A stretch of DNA of 64,000 nt from Methylobacterium haplocladii (GTDB lineage: Bacteria; Pseudomonadota; Alphaproteobacteria; Rhizobiales; Beijerinckiaceae). The stretch spans positions 1-64,000 of the forward strand of contig NZ_BJZT01000039.1 of assembly GCF_007992175.1 (NCBI RefSeq), written 5' to 3'. Numbering within the stretch: the first letter of the stretch is position 1; the number at the start of each line of letters is the position of its first letter. Made by a program: the position numbers and the translations under genes. Positions 8,518 to 16,342 of the stretch are shown one piece after another. Under the pieces are notes generated by a model. That model was not told the origin of the DNA, made no database searches, and saw nothing but the letters and a program-made list of their open reading frames with translations.

Positions 8518-9121
8518 GTGTTGCCACCACGAGATCGCACCGCGCTCCGGTACGGCCTTCACCCTCGACAGGGGCGACCGCCTGACGGTGATCGACCCGC
8601 GCGGGGAGCAGGTGGCGGACCTCGTCGCCTACAATCGCGACGACATCGGCGAGGTGATCTCGTCCGGCCGCACCCTCGATTATGCCAGCCGGATCTACCT
8701 GACGACGGGCGACCCGCTCTATTCCAACCGCTCCAACGTCCTGCTGCGCATCGTCGAGGACACGGTCGGGCGGCACGACTTCCTGCTGACGCCCTGCTCC
8801 GCCGACACGTTTCGCATCATCTACGGCGACACCGACCCGCATCGCGGCTGCTTCGGCAACCTCGCCGCGGCTTTGGAGCTCTACGGCATCGGGCCGGATG
8901 CGATCCCGGTGGCGTTCAACTGCTTCATGAACGTTCCGATCGATGCGGCGACCGGCGCGATCACCGTCGCCCCGCCCCTGAGCCGGGCCGGCGACCGCAT
9001 CGTGTTCGAGGCCGAGACCGACCTGATCATCGGGCTCACCGCCTGCTCGGCGCTGCAATCGAACAACGGCAGCTTCAAGCCGATCCACTACGCGATCGAG
9101 CGGGCTGCGGCTTCGTTGTGA
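8507..9121 (+). CDS. DUF1989 / urea carboxylase-associated family protein
   Basis: A 204-residue protein with the DUF1989 pattern: GDRLTVIDPRGEQVADLVAY, SSGRTLDYAS, LLTPCSADTFRIIYG, CFGNLAAALELYGIG, VAFNCFMNVPID and the ending TACSALQSNNG. Conserved Cys and His residues suggest a metal site. The family includes urea carboxylase-associated proteins and subunits of carboxyguanidine deiminase, so a role on a guanidine- or urea-like compound is reasonable but inferred. The start ATG 8507 has a strong aaggagg site inside the end of the upstream N-hydroxylase gene. No urea carboxylase or allophanate hydrolase gene is next to it. Confidence 0.82.
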   Translation: MAAECCHHEIAPRSGTAFTLDRGDRLTVIDPRGEQVADLVAYNRDDIGEVISSGRTLDYASRIYLTTGDPLYSNRSNVLLRIVEDTVGRHDFLLTPCSADTFRIIYGDTDPHRGCFGNLAAALELYGIGPDAIPVAFNCFMNVPIDAATGAITVAPPLSRAGDRIVFEAETDLIIGLTACSALQSNNGSFKPIHYAIERAAASL

Positions 9122-9126
9122 ACCGT

Positions 9127-9220
9127 CATTCCGGGGGTCGCCGCGGGCGAGAACCCGGAGCCTACCCGACACACAGTGCCCCGTCGTGGGTTCCGGGTTC
9201 CGCTGCGCGGCCCCGGAATG
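9127..9220. repeat. palindromic repeat family A, copy 1
   Basis: Inverted arms (left 9127-9159, starting cattccggggg and ending gaacccgga; right 9192-9220, starting tccgggttcc and ending ccccggaatg) flank about 30 bases. The element sits between the convergent DUF1989 and thiL genes. Related sequences are at 39968-40104 and 56308-56345. Confidence 0.6.
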
Positions 9221-9236
9221 CCGACGGCGTGGATCA

Positions 9237-10226
9237 TCAGAAGTGGCTGAACGACGCCGTCGCAAACACCAACGCGGTGCCGTTCCCATTTAAAAACACC
9301 GGCGGCCCCTCCCCGGCTTCGAACGCTCCGATCGCCGTCATCGGCACACCGACCGACCGACACTCCGCCAGAAATTCGTCGAGCGCGTCCGGCGGTACGG
9401 CGCAGAGAATTTCGTAGTCGTCGCCACCGGTCAGCGCGGTTTCGAGCAAGGCCGGGTCGGCCGCGATGGCCCGCCGGGCCGCATTCGAGAGCGGTACATC
9501 GGCTACGATCACCCGCGCGGTCACGCCCGTCAGCATCTTGGCGAGATCCCCGGCGAGCCCGTCCGACACATCCATCGCCGCGCGGGCGTGCCGGCTCAGG
9601 ACCGGAGCCAACGCCGATCGCGGCTGCGGCTGCCGATACCGATCGATGAGGAACGCCCTGTCGGTGTCCTCGACCAATCCCGTCCAGCCCTGGGCGTTCG
9701 AGGGATGAAGCCGCAACCCGAGCGCCGCGTCGCCGATCGTGCCGGACACGCAGATCCGGTCGCCGGGGCGGGCGCCCTGGCGCTTCACCATAGCGCCGGT
9801 GGGTACCTCGCCGAAGGCTGTGACGCCGATCAGGGCCGCACCGTTGGCGCGCACCGTGTCGCCGCCGAGCAGCGGACAACCGAAGTCCCGACTTGCCGCG
9901 CCGAGACCGCCCGCGAAGCCGGCGAGCCAGTCCTCGGTCCAGTCGGCGGGCAGCGCCAACGTCAGCAGAAACCCACGCGGCGTCGCGCCTTTGGCGGCGA
10001 CATCCGAAAGGTTCACGCCGAGCGCCTTGCGTGCGATCGCGGCCGGCGGGTCGTCGGGGAAGTAGTGGATGCCCGCGACGATGGCGTCGGCGGTGACGAC
10101 GAGGTCTTGGCCCGGCGTCGGCGTGAGGGACGCCGCATCGTCGCGCAGCCCCTCGGCCCCGGGGCCGGCGAGCGGCGCGAAGTAGCGCGCGATCAGCGCC
10201 TCTTCGCTGAGACGCCCCCCACTCAC
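9237..10226 (-). CDS. thiL: thiamine-monophosphate kinase
   Basis: A 329-residue kinase that phosphorylates thiamine monophosphate to thiamine diphosphate, the last step of cofactor synthesis. Characteristic parts are the N-terminal LSEEALIARYFAPLA, the metal/ATP residues in LRDDAASL, the TADAIVAGIHYFPDD block, NLSDVAAKGATPRGF, GGDTVRANG, and AMDVSDGLAGDLAKML followed by TGGDDYEIL. Length is normal. Its ATG overlaps the nusB stop by four bases (ATGA). It is the last gene of the ribH-nusB-thiL operon. Confidence 0.94.
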   Translation of the reverse strand: MSGGRLSEEALIARYFAPLAGPGAEGLRDDAASLTPTPGQDLVVTADAIVAGIHYFPDDPPAAIARKALGVNLSDVAAKGATPRGFLLTLALPADWTEDWLAGFAGGLGAASRDFGCPLLGGDTVRANGAALIGVTAFGEVPTGAMVKRQGARPGDRICVSGTIGDAALGLRLHPSNAQGWTGLVEDTDRAFLIDRYRQPQPRSALAPVLSRHARAAMDVSDGLAGDLAKMLTGVTARVIVADVPLSNAARRAIAADPALLETALTGGDDYEILCAVPPDALDEFLAECRSVGVPMTAIGAFEAGEGPPVFLNGNGTALVFATASFSHF

Positions 10227-10714
10227 CCCTGGCGGCCGGCGGCCGGCAGGGCCAGTTCCTCGGCGCGCACGTCGCGGGCGACGCGGTCGAGGACGCCGTT
10301 GACGAGGCCGGGCTCGTCGCCCTCGTAGAAGCTGTGGGCGACGTCGACGTATTCTGAGATGGCGGAGCGGGCCGGCACGTCGCGACGGAACAGCAGCTCG
10401 TAGGCACCGGCGCGCAGGATCGCGCGCAGCACCGCCTCGATGCGCTTCAGCGGCCAGCCCTTCACCAGCGCCTTGTCGAGCACCGGGTCGATGGCCCGCT
10501 GCTCGTCGACGGTGCCGCGCAGGAGGTCGCGGAAGAAGGCGGCGTCGGCGGGGGGGTGCTGGATGCCCTCGACCTCGCTGCCGATCCAGAAGGCCTCGAA
10601 CTCAGCGAGCGCCTCGATCGTGCCCTTGCCCGAGATTTCCATCTCGTAGAGGGCCTGGACGACGGCGAGTCGGGCGCCGCTGCGCTCCGATTTGGTCTGA
10701 GAATTTTTGCTCAT
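10223..10714 (-). CDS. nusB: transcription antitermination factor NusB
   Basis: A 163-residue all-helical RNA-binding protein that pairs with NusE/S10 in rRNA antitermination. It has the family N terminus SGARLAVVQALYEMEISG and the C-terminal signature split across RDVPARSAISEYVDVAHSF and YEGDEPGLVNGVLDRVAR. It overlaps ribH upstream and thiL downstream by four bases each, so translation is probably coupled. Confidence 0.94.
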   Translation of the reverse strand: MSKNSQTKSERSGARLAVVQALYEMEISGKGTIEALAEFEAFWIGSEVEGIQHPPADAAFFRDLLRGTVDEQRAIDPVLDKALVKGWPLKRIEAVLRAILRAGAYELLFRRDVPARSAISEYVDVAHSFYEGDEPGLVNGVLDRVARDVRAEELALPAAGRQG

Positions 10715-11211
10715 CGGGCGCGCTCCGCATCGCGCTTCAGCGCAAGAATCGTGAGCGCGGCGCGGGCCGCGCCGCCGCCCTTGTCCATGTCGTCGGCCCG
10801 GGCGCGGGCCATGGCCTGTTCGTGGTTCTCGACGGTGAGGATGCCGTTGCCGAGCGGCAGACGCTCCCTGACCGAGAGATCCATCAGGCCGCGCGCGCTC
10901 TCGTTGGCGACGGTGTCGTAGTGGCTGGTCTCGCCGCGGATGACGCAGCCGAGCGCCACGACGGCGTCGTATGGCCGGCCGGCCGCCCGGGCGTCGTCGA
11001 GCAGGATGGCGATGGCGGCCGGCAGCTCCAGCGCGCCCGGCACGGTGACGAGCGACGCCTCGGCCCCGGCCGCGCTCAGCGCGCGGCGCGCCCCGTCGAG
11101 CAGGGCATCGGCGACGTCGTCGTAGAAGCGTGCCTCGATGACGAGGACGCGCGCGCCGGCGGCATCGATCGGCGCGGCCGCATCCCGGCTGTGTGAGACC
11201 ATTGAGTCCAA
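10711..11211 (-). CDS. ribH: 6,7-dimethyl-8-ribityllumazine synthase
   Basis: A 166-residue enzyme that joins 5-amino-6-ribitylamino-uracil and 3,4-dihydroxy-2-butanone 4-phosphate to make lumazine, the penultimate step of riboflavin synthesis. Signature segments are VLVIEARFYDDVADALLDGA, VPGALELPAA, ALGCVIRGETSHYDTVANE (with the catalytic histidine) and LGNGILTVENHEQA. A second ATG nine bases inside is possible. It heads ribH-nusB-thiL but is separated from ribD and ribE by about 5 kb of unrelated genes. Confidence 0.94.
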   Translation of the reverse strand: MDSMVSHSRDAAAPIDAAGARVLVIEARFYDDVADALLDGARRALSAAGAEASLVTVPGALELPAAIAILLDDARAAGRPYDAVVALGCVIRGETSHYDTVANESARGLMDLSVRERLPLGNGILTVENHEQAMARARADDMDKGGGAARAALTILALKRDAERAR

Positions 11212-11402
11212 AAATCCGTAGAGAAGCGGCGCATCCTCGCGAGCCGTCGCCGGCTTCGTCGTGGCGCGGCGGTGTGGCGTGGGCGAGCGTTAGCCCGGAA
11301 CGGACCGGAGCGGCAAGGCGGGGGATGCATGGCGGTTGGGGCGGCTCGCGGGTTGGCTCGGGCCGCGGCGACCGGCTGCCGTTGCGCGCCGATGCAGCGA
11401 GC

Positions 11403-12836
11403 TCAGGAGGGGACGTCGGTGGAGATGCGGGCCTGCGGTAATTCGCGGGCGCGATCCAGCAGCTCCGGCCGTGCCGGGATGATGGTCGGGCAGGTCAGCG
11501 TGATGCGGCAGCCCGTCGGAACGGCGTCCGACACCGCGATGCGGAAATCGTGCAGGGTGACGATCGCGGCGACGAGGCTGAGGCCGAGCCCGTTGCCGAC
11601 GCTGTGGCGGGCCGGCTCGGCCCGATAGAAGCGCTGGAAGACGCGGGCGCGCTCGCCCGGTGCGATGCCGGGGCCGCTATCCTCGAGACCGAGCACGAGT
11701 TCCTGCCCCTGCCGGCGCAGGGAGAGGCGGACCCGACCGCCCTGCGGCGTGAACTTCACGGCGTTGTCGACGAGGTTGGCGATCGCTTCGAACAGCAATT
11801 CCCGGTCGCCCGTCACCGGCGGCAGGTCCGGCTCGATCGCCCGGACGATCCGCACACCCTTCTCCTCGGCCAGCGGATCGTAGACCTCGGCCACCTCGGC
11901 GATGCTGTGGGCGAGGTCGACCGGCCCGAAGGCGGCGCGGCGGCGGCCGTGCTCGATCTCGCCAATCCGCAGGATGGCGGTGATCAGCGCGAGGCACTGG
12001 TCGAGCCAGACGAGGCTGCGGTCGATCGCCTGCTGCATGTCCGCGACAGTGCGGGCCTCGTCGCGGCTGCGCTCCAGGCGCGCCCGCAGCCGCGTCAGCG
12101 GCGTGCGCAGGTCGTGCGCGATGGCATCGCCGACGCTGCGCACCTCGTCGACCAAGACCTCGATCCGGTCGAGCATGGTGTTCACGTCAATCGTCAGCCG
12201 GTCGAACTCGTCGCGGCCTGTCCCGACGGGAAGGCGTTGACGCAGGTCCCCCTGCATCACGGCCGCCACCGCGCCCTCGGTGGCGACGAGCTTCCTGCGG
12301 GCGCGAGCCGCCAGCAGCAGGCCGCCGATGACGGACAGGATGGTCATCGGGATCAAGGCGAGGCCCAGCGTCTGAAGGATCACGGCCTCGGCACGTTCGA
12401 TGTCCTCCGGACTGATCGCAACAACGATGACGTGGCCGTCCGCGTGCCGCAGGGCGGCGGAGCGCAGATCGCTGCGCGTTTCACCTCCAGCGACCGCAAC
12501 GGCCGAGTCGAGGACGTGAACCGACCCATCCCGCGGCAAGGCCTTGGGCAGCTCTGTGATGTTGCCGGCGAGCCAGGCGCCGTCGGGCGCGAAGTAGCCG
12601 GCGAAGCGATCGCTCTGGATCCCGCCTCCGAGCCATCCTTCGATCCGGCTTTTGGCTTGATCCGGCTCGGCCGCGACGTAGGCGAGCTGCTTCTCGATGA
12701 CATCGTCGTTCTCGGCGAGTTCGAGCGTCGTCGTCTGCCAGAAGATGAAGGCAAACAGGATCAGCGAGAGCAGGGCCGACCATAGCGCGATGGCGAAGGA
12801 CCAGCGGAACGCCGTCGTGGAGAGAAGCCTAGTCAT
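11403..12836 (-). CDS. sensor histidine kinase of an OmpR-type two-component system
   Basis: A 477-residue membrane kinase. Helix 1 lies at about residues 12-34 and helix 2 at about 155-178, with a periplasmic sensor region of about 120 residues between. A HAMP domain follows, then the H box AHDLRTPLTRLRARLE (about residue 240), N box NLVDNAVKFTPQGG, G1 box DSGPGIAPGE, F box FQRFYRAE and G2 box GNGLGLSLVAA. It autophosphorylates on the H-box histidine and passes phosphate to the neighbouring regulator, whose gene overlaps its start by eight bases. The signal is unknown. Confidence 0.93.
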   Translation of the reverse strand: MTRLLSTTAFRWSFAIALWSALLSLILFAFIFWQTTTLELAENDDVIEKQLAYVAAEPDQAKSRIEGWLGGGIQSDRFAGYFAPDGAWLAGNITELPKALPRDGSVHVLDSAVAVAGGETRSDLRSAALRHADGHVIVVAISPEDIERAEAVILQTLGLALIPMTILSVIGGLLLAARARRKLVATEGAVAAVMQGDLRQRLPVGTGRDEFDRLTIDVNTMLDRIEVLVDEVRSVGDAIAHDLRTPLTRLRARLERSRDEARTVADMQQAIDRSLVWLDQCLALITAILRIGEIEHGRRRAAFGPVDLAHSIAEVAEVYDPLAEEKGVRIVRAIEPDLPPVTGDRELLFEAIANLVDNAVKFTPQGGRVRLSLRRQGQELVLGLEDSGPGIAPGERARVFQRFYRAEPARHSVGNGLGLSLVAAIVTLHDFRIAVSDAVPTGCRITLTCPTIIPARPELLDRARELPQARISTDVPS

Positions 12837-13542
12837 CGGCCACCAGCGAAAAACCGAGCCCCCTGACGCTGTGGATCAGGGGCGGTTCGCCACCCGCTTC
12901 GAGCTTGCGTCGCAGACGGCCGACATGGACGTCGATCAGGTTCGATTTCGGAACGAACCGGTAGTTCCAGACCTCCTCGAACAGCATCGCCCGGGTCACG
13001 ACCTGACCCGGGCGTCGCATCAGGTAGTCGAGGAGCTTCCATTCGCGCGGCAAAAGGTCGAGGCCGCGCTGGCCGCGACGGCCAGTCCCGGTGATGAGGT
13101 CGAGTTCGAGCGTGCCGACGCGCAGCAGCGTCTCCGGCGCTTCCACGGGCCGGCGCAGCAAGGCCTCGATCCGGGCGGCGAGTTCACCGAGCGCGAAGGG
13201 TTTCGTGAGGTAGTCGTCGCCGCCGGCGCGCAGGCCGCGGATGCGCTCGTCGACGTCGCTCAAGGCGCTGAGCAGCAGGGCCGGCGTCCTGTCGCCGCCC
13301 TGACGCAGGGCCCGCAGCACCGCGAGCCCGTCGCAACCCGGCAGCATCCGATCGAGGACGATCACGTGCCAGCCCCCCGCGAGCGCCGCCTCCCGGCCCT
13401 CCGGCCCGGTCGCGGCCCAGTCGACCTGATGGCCGCGCCCGCGAAGGTCGCCGAGGACGTCCTCCGCAGTCTCGGCATCGTCTTCGATGAGCAGAAGCCG
13501 TCCCATTCCGTCGTCTGCACCTTTTTCCGCAGCGCCGTCCAT
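12829..13542 (-). CDS. OmpR-family response regulator
   Basis: A 237-residue regulator with a receiver domain (acidic pair in LLLIEDDAETAED, phosphoacceptor aspartate in VIVLDRMLPGCDGL, conserved lysine in DDYLTKPFAL) and a C-terminal winged-helix DNA-binding domain (LLPREWKLLDYLMRRPGQVV, then FVPKSNLIDVHVGRLRRKLE). ATG 13542 is the longest start; ATG 13506, just before GRLLLIEDD, would give a more usual length. It partners the histidine kinase that overlaps its end. Confidence 0.93.
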   Translation of the reverse strand: MDGAAEKGADDGMGRLLLIEDDAETAEDVLGDLRGRGHQVDWAATGPEGREAALAGGWHVIVLDRMLPGCDGLAVLRALRQGGDRTPALLLSALSDVDERIRGLRAGGDDYLTKPFALGELAARIEALLRRPVEAPETLLRVGTLELDLITGTGRRGQRGLDLLPREWKLLDYLMRRPGQVVTRAMLFEEVWNYRFVPKSNLIDVHVGRLRRKLEAGGEPPLIHSVRGLGFSLVADD

Positions 13543-13920
13543 TGGCCGTCACATCCCATCGACTATGACGACAGACCGATCCTCAGGTCGTGGCCGAACC
13601 GAACCTTAAACGCGAATTTAGTGGCGCGGCCGCAGACCGATTAACATTTAGCAACGCGCGCAAAGGCTGCGTTCGCCATCGTCCGCTCGAAGGGTTCGCC
13701 GGAGTGCCGTTCGGAGCCGGAAGGCTGTCGGCATTCGTCACGGACGGCTGCGCCGAAGATTTTCTGATTTCTTTCGCGGGAGAATGCTGCATGCGGGTCG
13801 AAATTTCTTGGGCCGGTTTTGCCTTAATTCTGTATTCATATTTGGATTGCTATTCTATAGCTGAATAAGCCCTACGCGAATCTGGACAACGATTTGGCAA
13901 AGCGAACTCAAGAAGTGTCC
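13543..13920. other. AT-rich intergenic region between the response regulator and sigma factor genes
   Basis: These 378 bases separate two divergently transcribed regulators and must hold both promoters. The segment 13800-13870 is unusually AT-rich for this window. An open frame at 13590-13868 on the plus strand has no recognisable family features and is not called. No clear EcfG-type promoter (GGAAC with GTT about 17 bases later) was seen. Confidence 0.5.
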
Positions 13921-14631
13921 ATGGTGTCGATGACGCGTCGGAACGGGCCGCGGGAGCGTAGCGAACGTCTTCCGGGGAGCCCTATCCTGTCTGACGAGAT
14001 CCGGACCTATCTCGGATCCCAACTCAGGGAGCTCTACGAGACGCTGTCGGCGGCGCAGCAGCCGCCGGAACTTCTCGACCTGATCGCTCGCCTCGACCGC
14101 CTGTCGCCGCCCGAGGCGCCGTCCTACGCCGCGTTTCGCGACGATCTTCTGGGCGCCCTGCCGGGCTTGAGGGCCTTCGCCCTGAGTCTCGCCGGCGGGA
14201 CCGCGCAGGCGGACGACCTCGTGCAGGAGACGCTGCTGAAGGCGTGGCAGAACCAGACCAGCTATCGTCCCGGCACCAACCTCAAGGCGTGGCTGTTCAC
14301 GATCCTGCGCAACCACTTCTACAGCGAGCGACGCAAGCGTCGGCGCGAGGTGGAAGATGCCGACGGGGTCCAGGCCGGCCGCCTGGAGGCCCTGCCGGAC
14401 CAGGAGGACGGCCTGGAACTGCGACAGGTCTGGGCGAAGCTCAGGGCGCTTCCCACGGCCCAGCGCGAGGCCCTCCTGCTCGTGGGCGCCCAGGGCATGA
14501 CCTACGAGGACGCGGCCGAACTGATCGGCTGCCAGGTCGGCACCGTGAAGAGCCGGGTCAGCCGCGGCCGCACGGTTCTGGCGCATTCCCTCGGCTTCGC
14601 CGACGGGCGCCTCAGCCGCATGCCGGCCTGA
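13921..14631 (+). CDS. EcfG-type (ECF15) sigma factor with NepR-like N-terminal segment
   Basis: A 236-residue sigma factor. Region 2 (about residues 77-140) has ADDLVQETLLKAW and the EcfG hallmark FYSERRKRRREVEDADG. Region 4 (about 165-225) has LPTAQREALLLVGAQGMTYE and the helix-turn-helix GCQVGTVKSRVSRGR. EcfG factors direct the alphaproteobacterial general stress response. The extra N terminus (residues 26-59) contains YLGSQLRELYETL and PPELLDLIARLD, strongly like the anti-sigma factor NepR that normally binds EcfG as a separate protein. ATG 13921 is preferred to the TTG at 13894 because an aagaag site precedes it. A small unknown gene follows with a one-base overlap. Confidence 0.88.
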   Translation: MVSMTRRNGPRERSERLPGSPILSDEIRTYLGSQLRELYETLSAAQQPPELLDLIARLDRLSPPEAPSYAAFRDDLLGALPGLRAFALSLAGGTAQADDLVQETLLKAWQNQTSYRPGTNLKAWLFTILRNHFYSERRKRRREVEDADGVQAGRLEALPDQEDGLELRQVWAKLRALPTAQREALLLVGAQGMTYEDAAELIGCQVGTVKSRVSRGRTVLAHSLGFADGRLSRMPA

Positions 14632-14921
14632 TGCGCTGCGGACCGATGCAGATCTATCTCGTCGGAGTCGTCGATCTGGCCGATCATCCCGCCCGTGATG
14701 CACGCCACACCTATGCCGTGCTGTCGCGGGACTCGCGCGAGGCGATGGCCGCCGTGATCCGGCGGCACGAGGGATGGTTCGGTGTCGATCTGCTCGGAAC
14801 GGCCCCGTCCCTCGACGCGGCCGAGCCACTCATCGTAGGCGAACCGAAATGCCTGTCGAGCGAGGCAATCGGACGTTCGATCCCGTGCATGAACCCATCC
14901 GGCGTGCCCTCCGCCGGGTAG
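14631..14921 (+). CDS. small hypothetical protein coupled to the sigma factor gene
   Basis: A 96-residue protein not assigned to a family. The compact part is MQIYLVGVVDLADHPARDA, then RHTYAVLSRDSREAMAAVI and RRHEGWFGVDLLGTAPSLD, an alternating beta/alpha pattern. The ATG at 14631 shares one base with the sigma factor stop (TGATG); ATG 14646 is an alternative. The tight coupling suggests a role with the sigma factor, but nothing in the sequence shows what it does. Confidence 0.55.
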   Translation: MRCGPMQIYLVGVVDLADHPARDARHTYAVLSRDSREAMAAVIRRHEGWFGVDLLGTAPSLDAAEPLIVGEPKCLSSEAIGRSIPCMNPSGVPSAG

Positions 14922-15016
14922 GCTGGGCTCGGCGTGACGGGCTCATGCTGCGAGAGAGCGGACGTCCCTGCTTCGCCGCATATGCGAGGGGTGTGTTTTG
15001 CGCAGTCGTGCAGCGC

Positions 15017-15727
15017 TCACGCCGCTGCGGACCCCGCGAAATACCGCTCCCGCATCCGCGCCTCGTAGGCGACAAGGTTCGGCAAGCCCGCGACGGCCTC
15101 GCGTAGCGGGGTCTCGAACACCGGGCACAGCGTGGCGGCGACGAAGGCGTAAGCCGTGGCGTCGGCCCCCGAGGGGCTCCGGCCGAGGAGATGCGGCCGG
15201 TCGCCGAGGATGTCGCCAAGCGCCGCGATCGAGCGGAGACCGAGCGCTTCGATCGTCGGCCGGTCGTGCCGGCCCAGGCCGTGCGCATGCAGGTTGCCGC
15301 GGACCTTGCGGCGGATGATCGCCTCGACGAGCGGCCGGACCGGGGCGGGCACCGCCTTGAAGAAATTCGCCGGACCGCGGGCGAAGTTGGCGTCGTCGAC
15401 CCAGCGGGCATGGACGATCGCCCAGTAGAGGTGGTCCTCCAGCATCTTCTCCACGGCCCAGCCGATGGCGGTCTCGGCCGGTCCGTAGCCGGCATCGAAA
15501 TCGATGCCGTGCGCCCTCTCCAGGTGCCAGCGGATCAGGGTCGAATCGGCCACCACGGTCTCGCCGTCGCGCAGATACGGCAGCTTGCCCTTCGGCGCCT
15601 TGCGGAAGCCGCGGGTGTCGGTGGTGAAGGGGAGGCCCGACATGGTGAGCAGCACCTGCGCCTTCATCACGAACGGGCTCGGGTCGGGCAGGCCGAATTG
15701 CGGGCCGAAGGTGTAGAGCGTGATCAT
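15017..15727 (-). CDS. glutathione S-transferase-like protein
   Basis: A 236-residue protein with an N-terminal thioredoxin-like fold (ITLYTFGPQFGLPDPSPFVM, KAPKGKLPYLRDGETVVADS) and a C-terminal helical domain ending NLVAYEARMRERYF. The KGKLPYL...VVADS block matches the glutathione-binding loop of the GST superfamily, in the metaxin/failed-axon-connections branch. The usual active-site Ser/Cys near the N terminus is not obvious, so catalytic activity is uncertain. It lies in the segment that separates ribE from ribH. Confidence 0.82.
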   Translation of the reverse strand: MITLYTFGPQFGLPDPSPFVMKAQVLLTMSGLPFTTDTRGFRKAPKGKLPYLRDGETVVADSTLIRWHLERAHGIDFDAGYGPAETAIGWAVEKMLEDHLYWAIVHARWVDDANFARGPANFFKAVPAPVRPLVEAIIRRKVRGNLHAHGLGRHDRPTIEALGLRSIAALGDILGDRPHLLGRSPSGADATAYAFVAATLCPVFETPLREAVAGLPNLVAYEARMRERYFAGSAAA

Positions 15728-15892
15728 CGGTGGCCCCGTCCTCGTTCGGGCAGAGCCTCCGTCGCGCCGACGCGCGCGGTCAAGTCCGAGGCTCGTCCGT
15801 GAGAAAGTTTCGGCTCGCGTGTCGGCTCGGTGCGTGGCGCTGCGTCTTCACAGCGAGGCCGGCGTGGCCTCTCCTCCTGCGGAGACACGGCG

Positions 15893-16258
15893 ATGCGCGT
15901 GATGGTTCTGGTCAAGGCGACGGCGGAAAGCGAAGCCGGCGATATGCCCGCCGCCGAGATTCTCGCGGAGATGGGCCGGTTCAACGAAGAGCTCGCCGCC
16001 GCGGGCATCCTGCTCGAAGCCGCCGGCCTCAAGCCCACCTCGGCGGGCAAGCGCGTCGCCTTCGACGGCACCGGCCGCAGCGTGCGTGACGGCCCCTTCT
16101 CGGCGACGTCCGAACTCGTCGCCGGCTTCTGGCTGTGGGAGGTCAAGGACCTCGACGAGGCGGTGGCCTGGGTCAAGCGCTGCCCCAACCCGATGCCCGG
16201 CCCGAGCGAAATCGAGATCCGGCCGCTCTACGAGATGTCCGATTTTGCGGATGTCTGA
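15893..16258 (+). CDS. YCII-related domain protein
   Basis: A 121-residue protein of the YCII/DGPF superfamily, a ferredoxin-like fold. It begins MRVMVLVKATAESEAGDMP and contains FNEELAAAGILLEAAGLKP, the DGPF motif as RDGPFS (about residue 65), a GFWLWEVKDLDEAVAWVKR helix block, and the C-terminal EIEIRPLYEMSDF. Such proteins are often dimeric and are sometimes linked to ECF sigma factors. Function unknown. The start ATG has a ggagaca site upstream. Confidence 0.85.
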   Translation: MRVMVLVKATAESEAGDMPAAEILAEMGRFNEELAAAGILLEAAGLKPTSAGKRVAFDGTGRSVRDGPFSATSELVAGFWLWEVKDLDEAVAWVKRCPNPMPGPSEIEIRPLYEMSDFADV

Positions 16259-16280
16259 GGCCGGTTGCAGGTGACGAGCG

Positions 16281-16334
16281 GGAGGTGCGCATCCCCCCTC
16301 TCCCCGCAAGCGGGGCGAGGGAATGCGCACCTCC
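16281..16334. repeat. palindromic repeat family B, copy 1
   Basis: A near-perfect inverted repeat: ggaggtgcgcatcccccctc, loop around ccccgcaagcgggg, then gagggaatgcgcacctcc. It sits between convergent genes, where it may also stop transcription. A shorter relative is at 53079-53121. Confidence 0.6.
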
Positions 16335-16342
16335 CAAACCGC

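Noticed and set aside
11212..11402. Possible gene or riboswitch upstream of ribH
   Set aside because: No FMN-riboswitch-like conserved core was seen and no open frame has support. It is probably just the ribH promoter region.
13590..13868. 92-residue open frame on the plus strand in the gap before the sigma factor
   Set aside because: No ribosome binding site or family features; its composition changes midway into the AT-rich promoter-like region.
13543..13920. EcfG-type promoter (GGAAC and GTT) in front of the sigma factor gene
   Set aside because: No pair with the right words and 16-17 base spacing was found here or upstream of the second sigma factor.
14850..15106. Arg-rich open frame on the plus strand after the small coupled gene
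   Set aside because: It overlaps the end of the GST-like gene and shows no conserved pattern.
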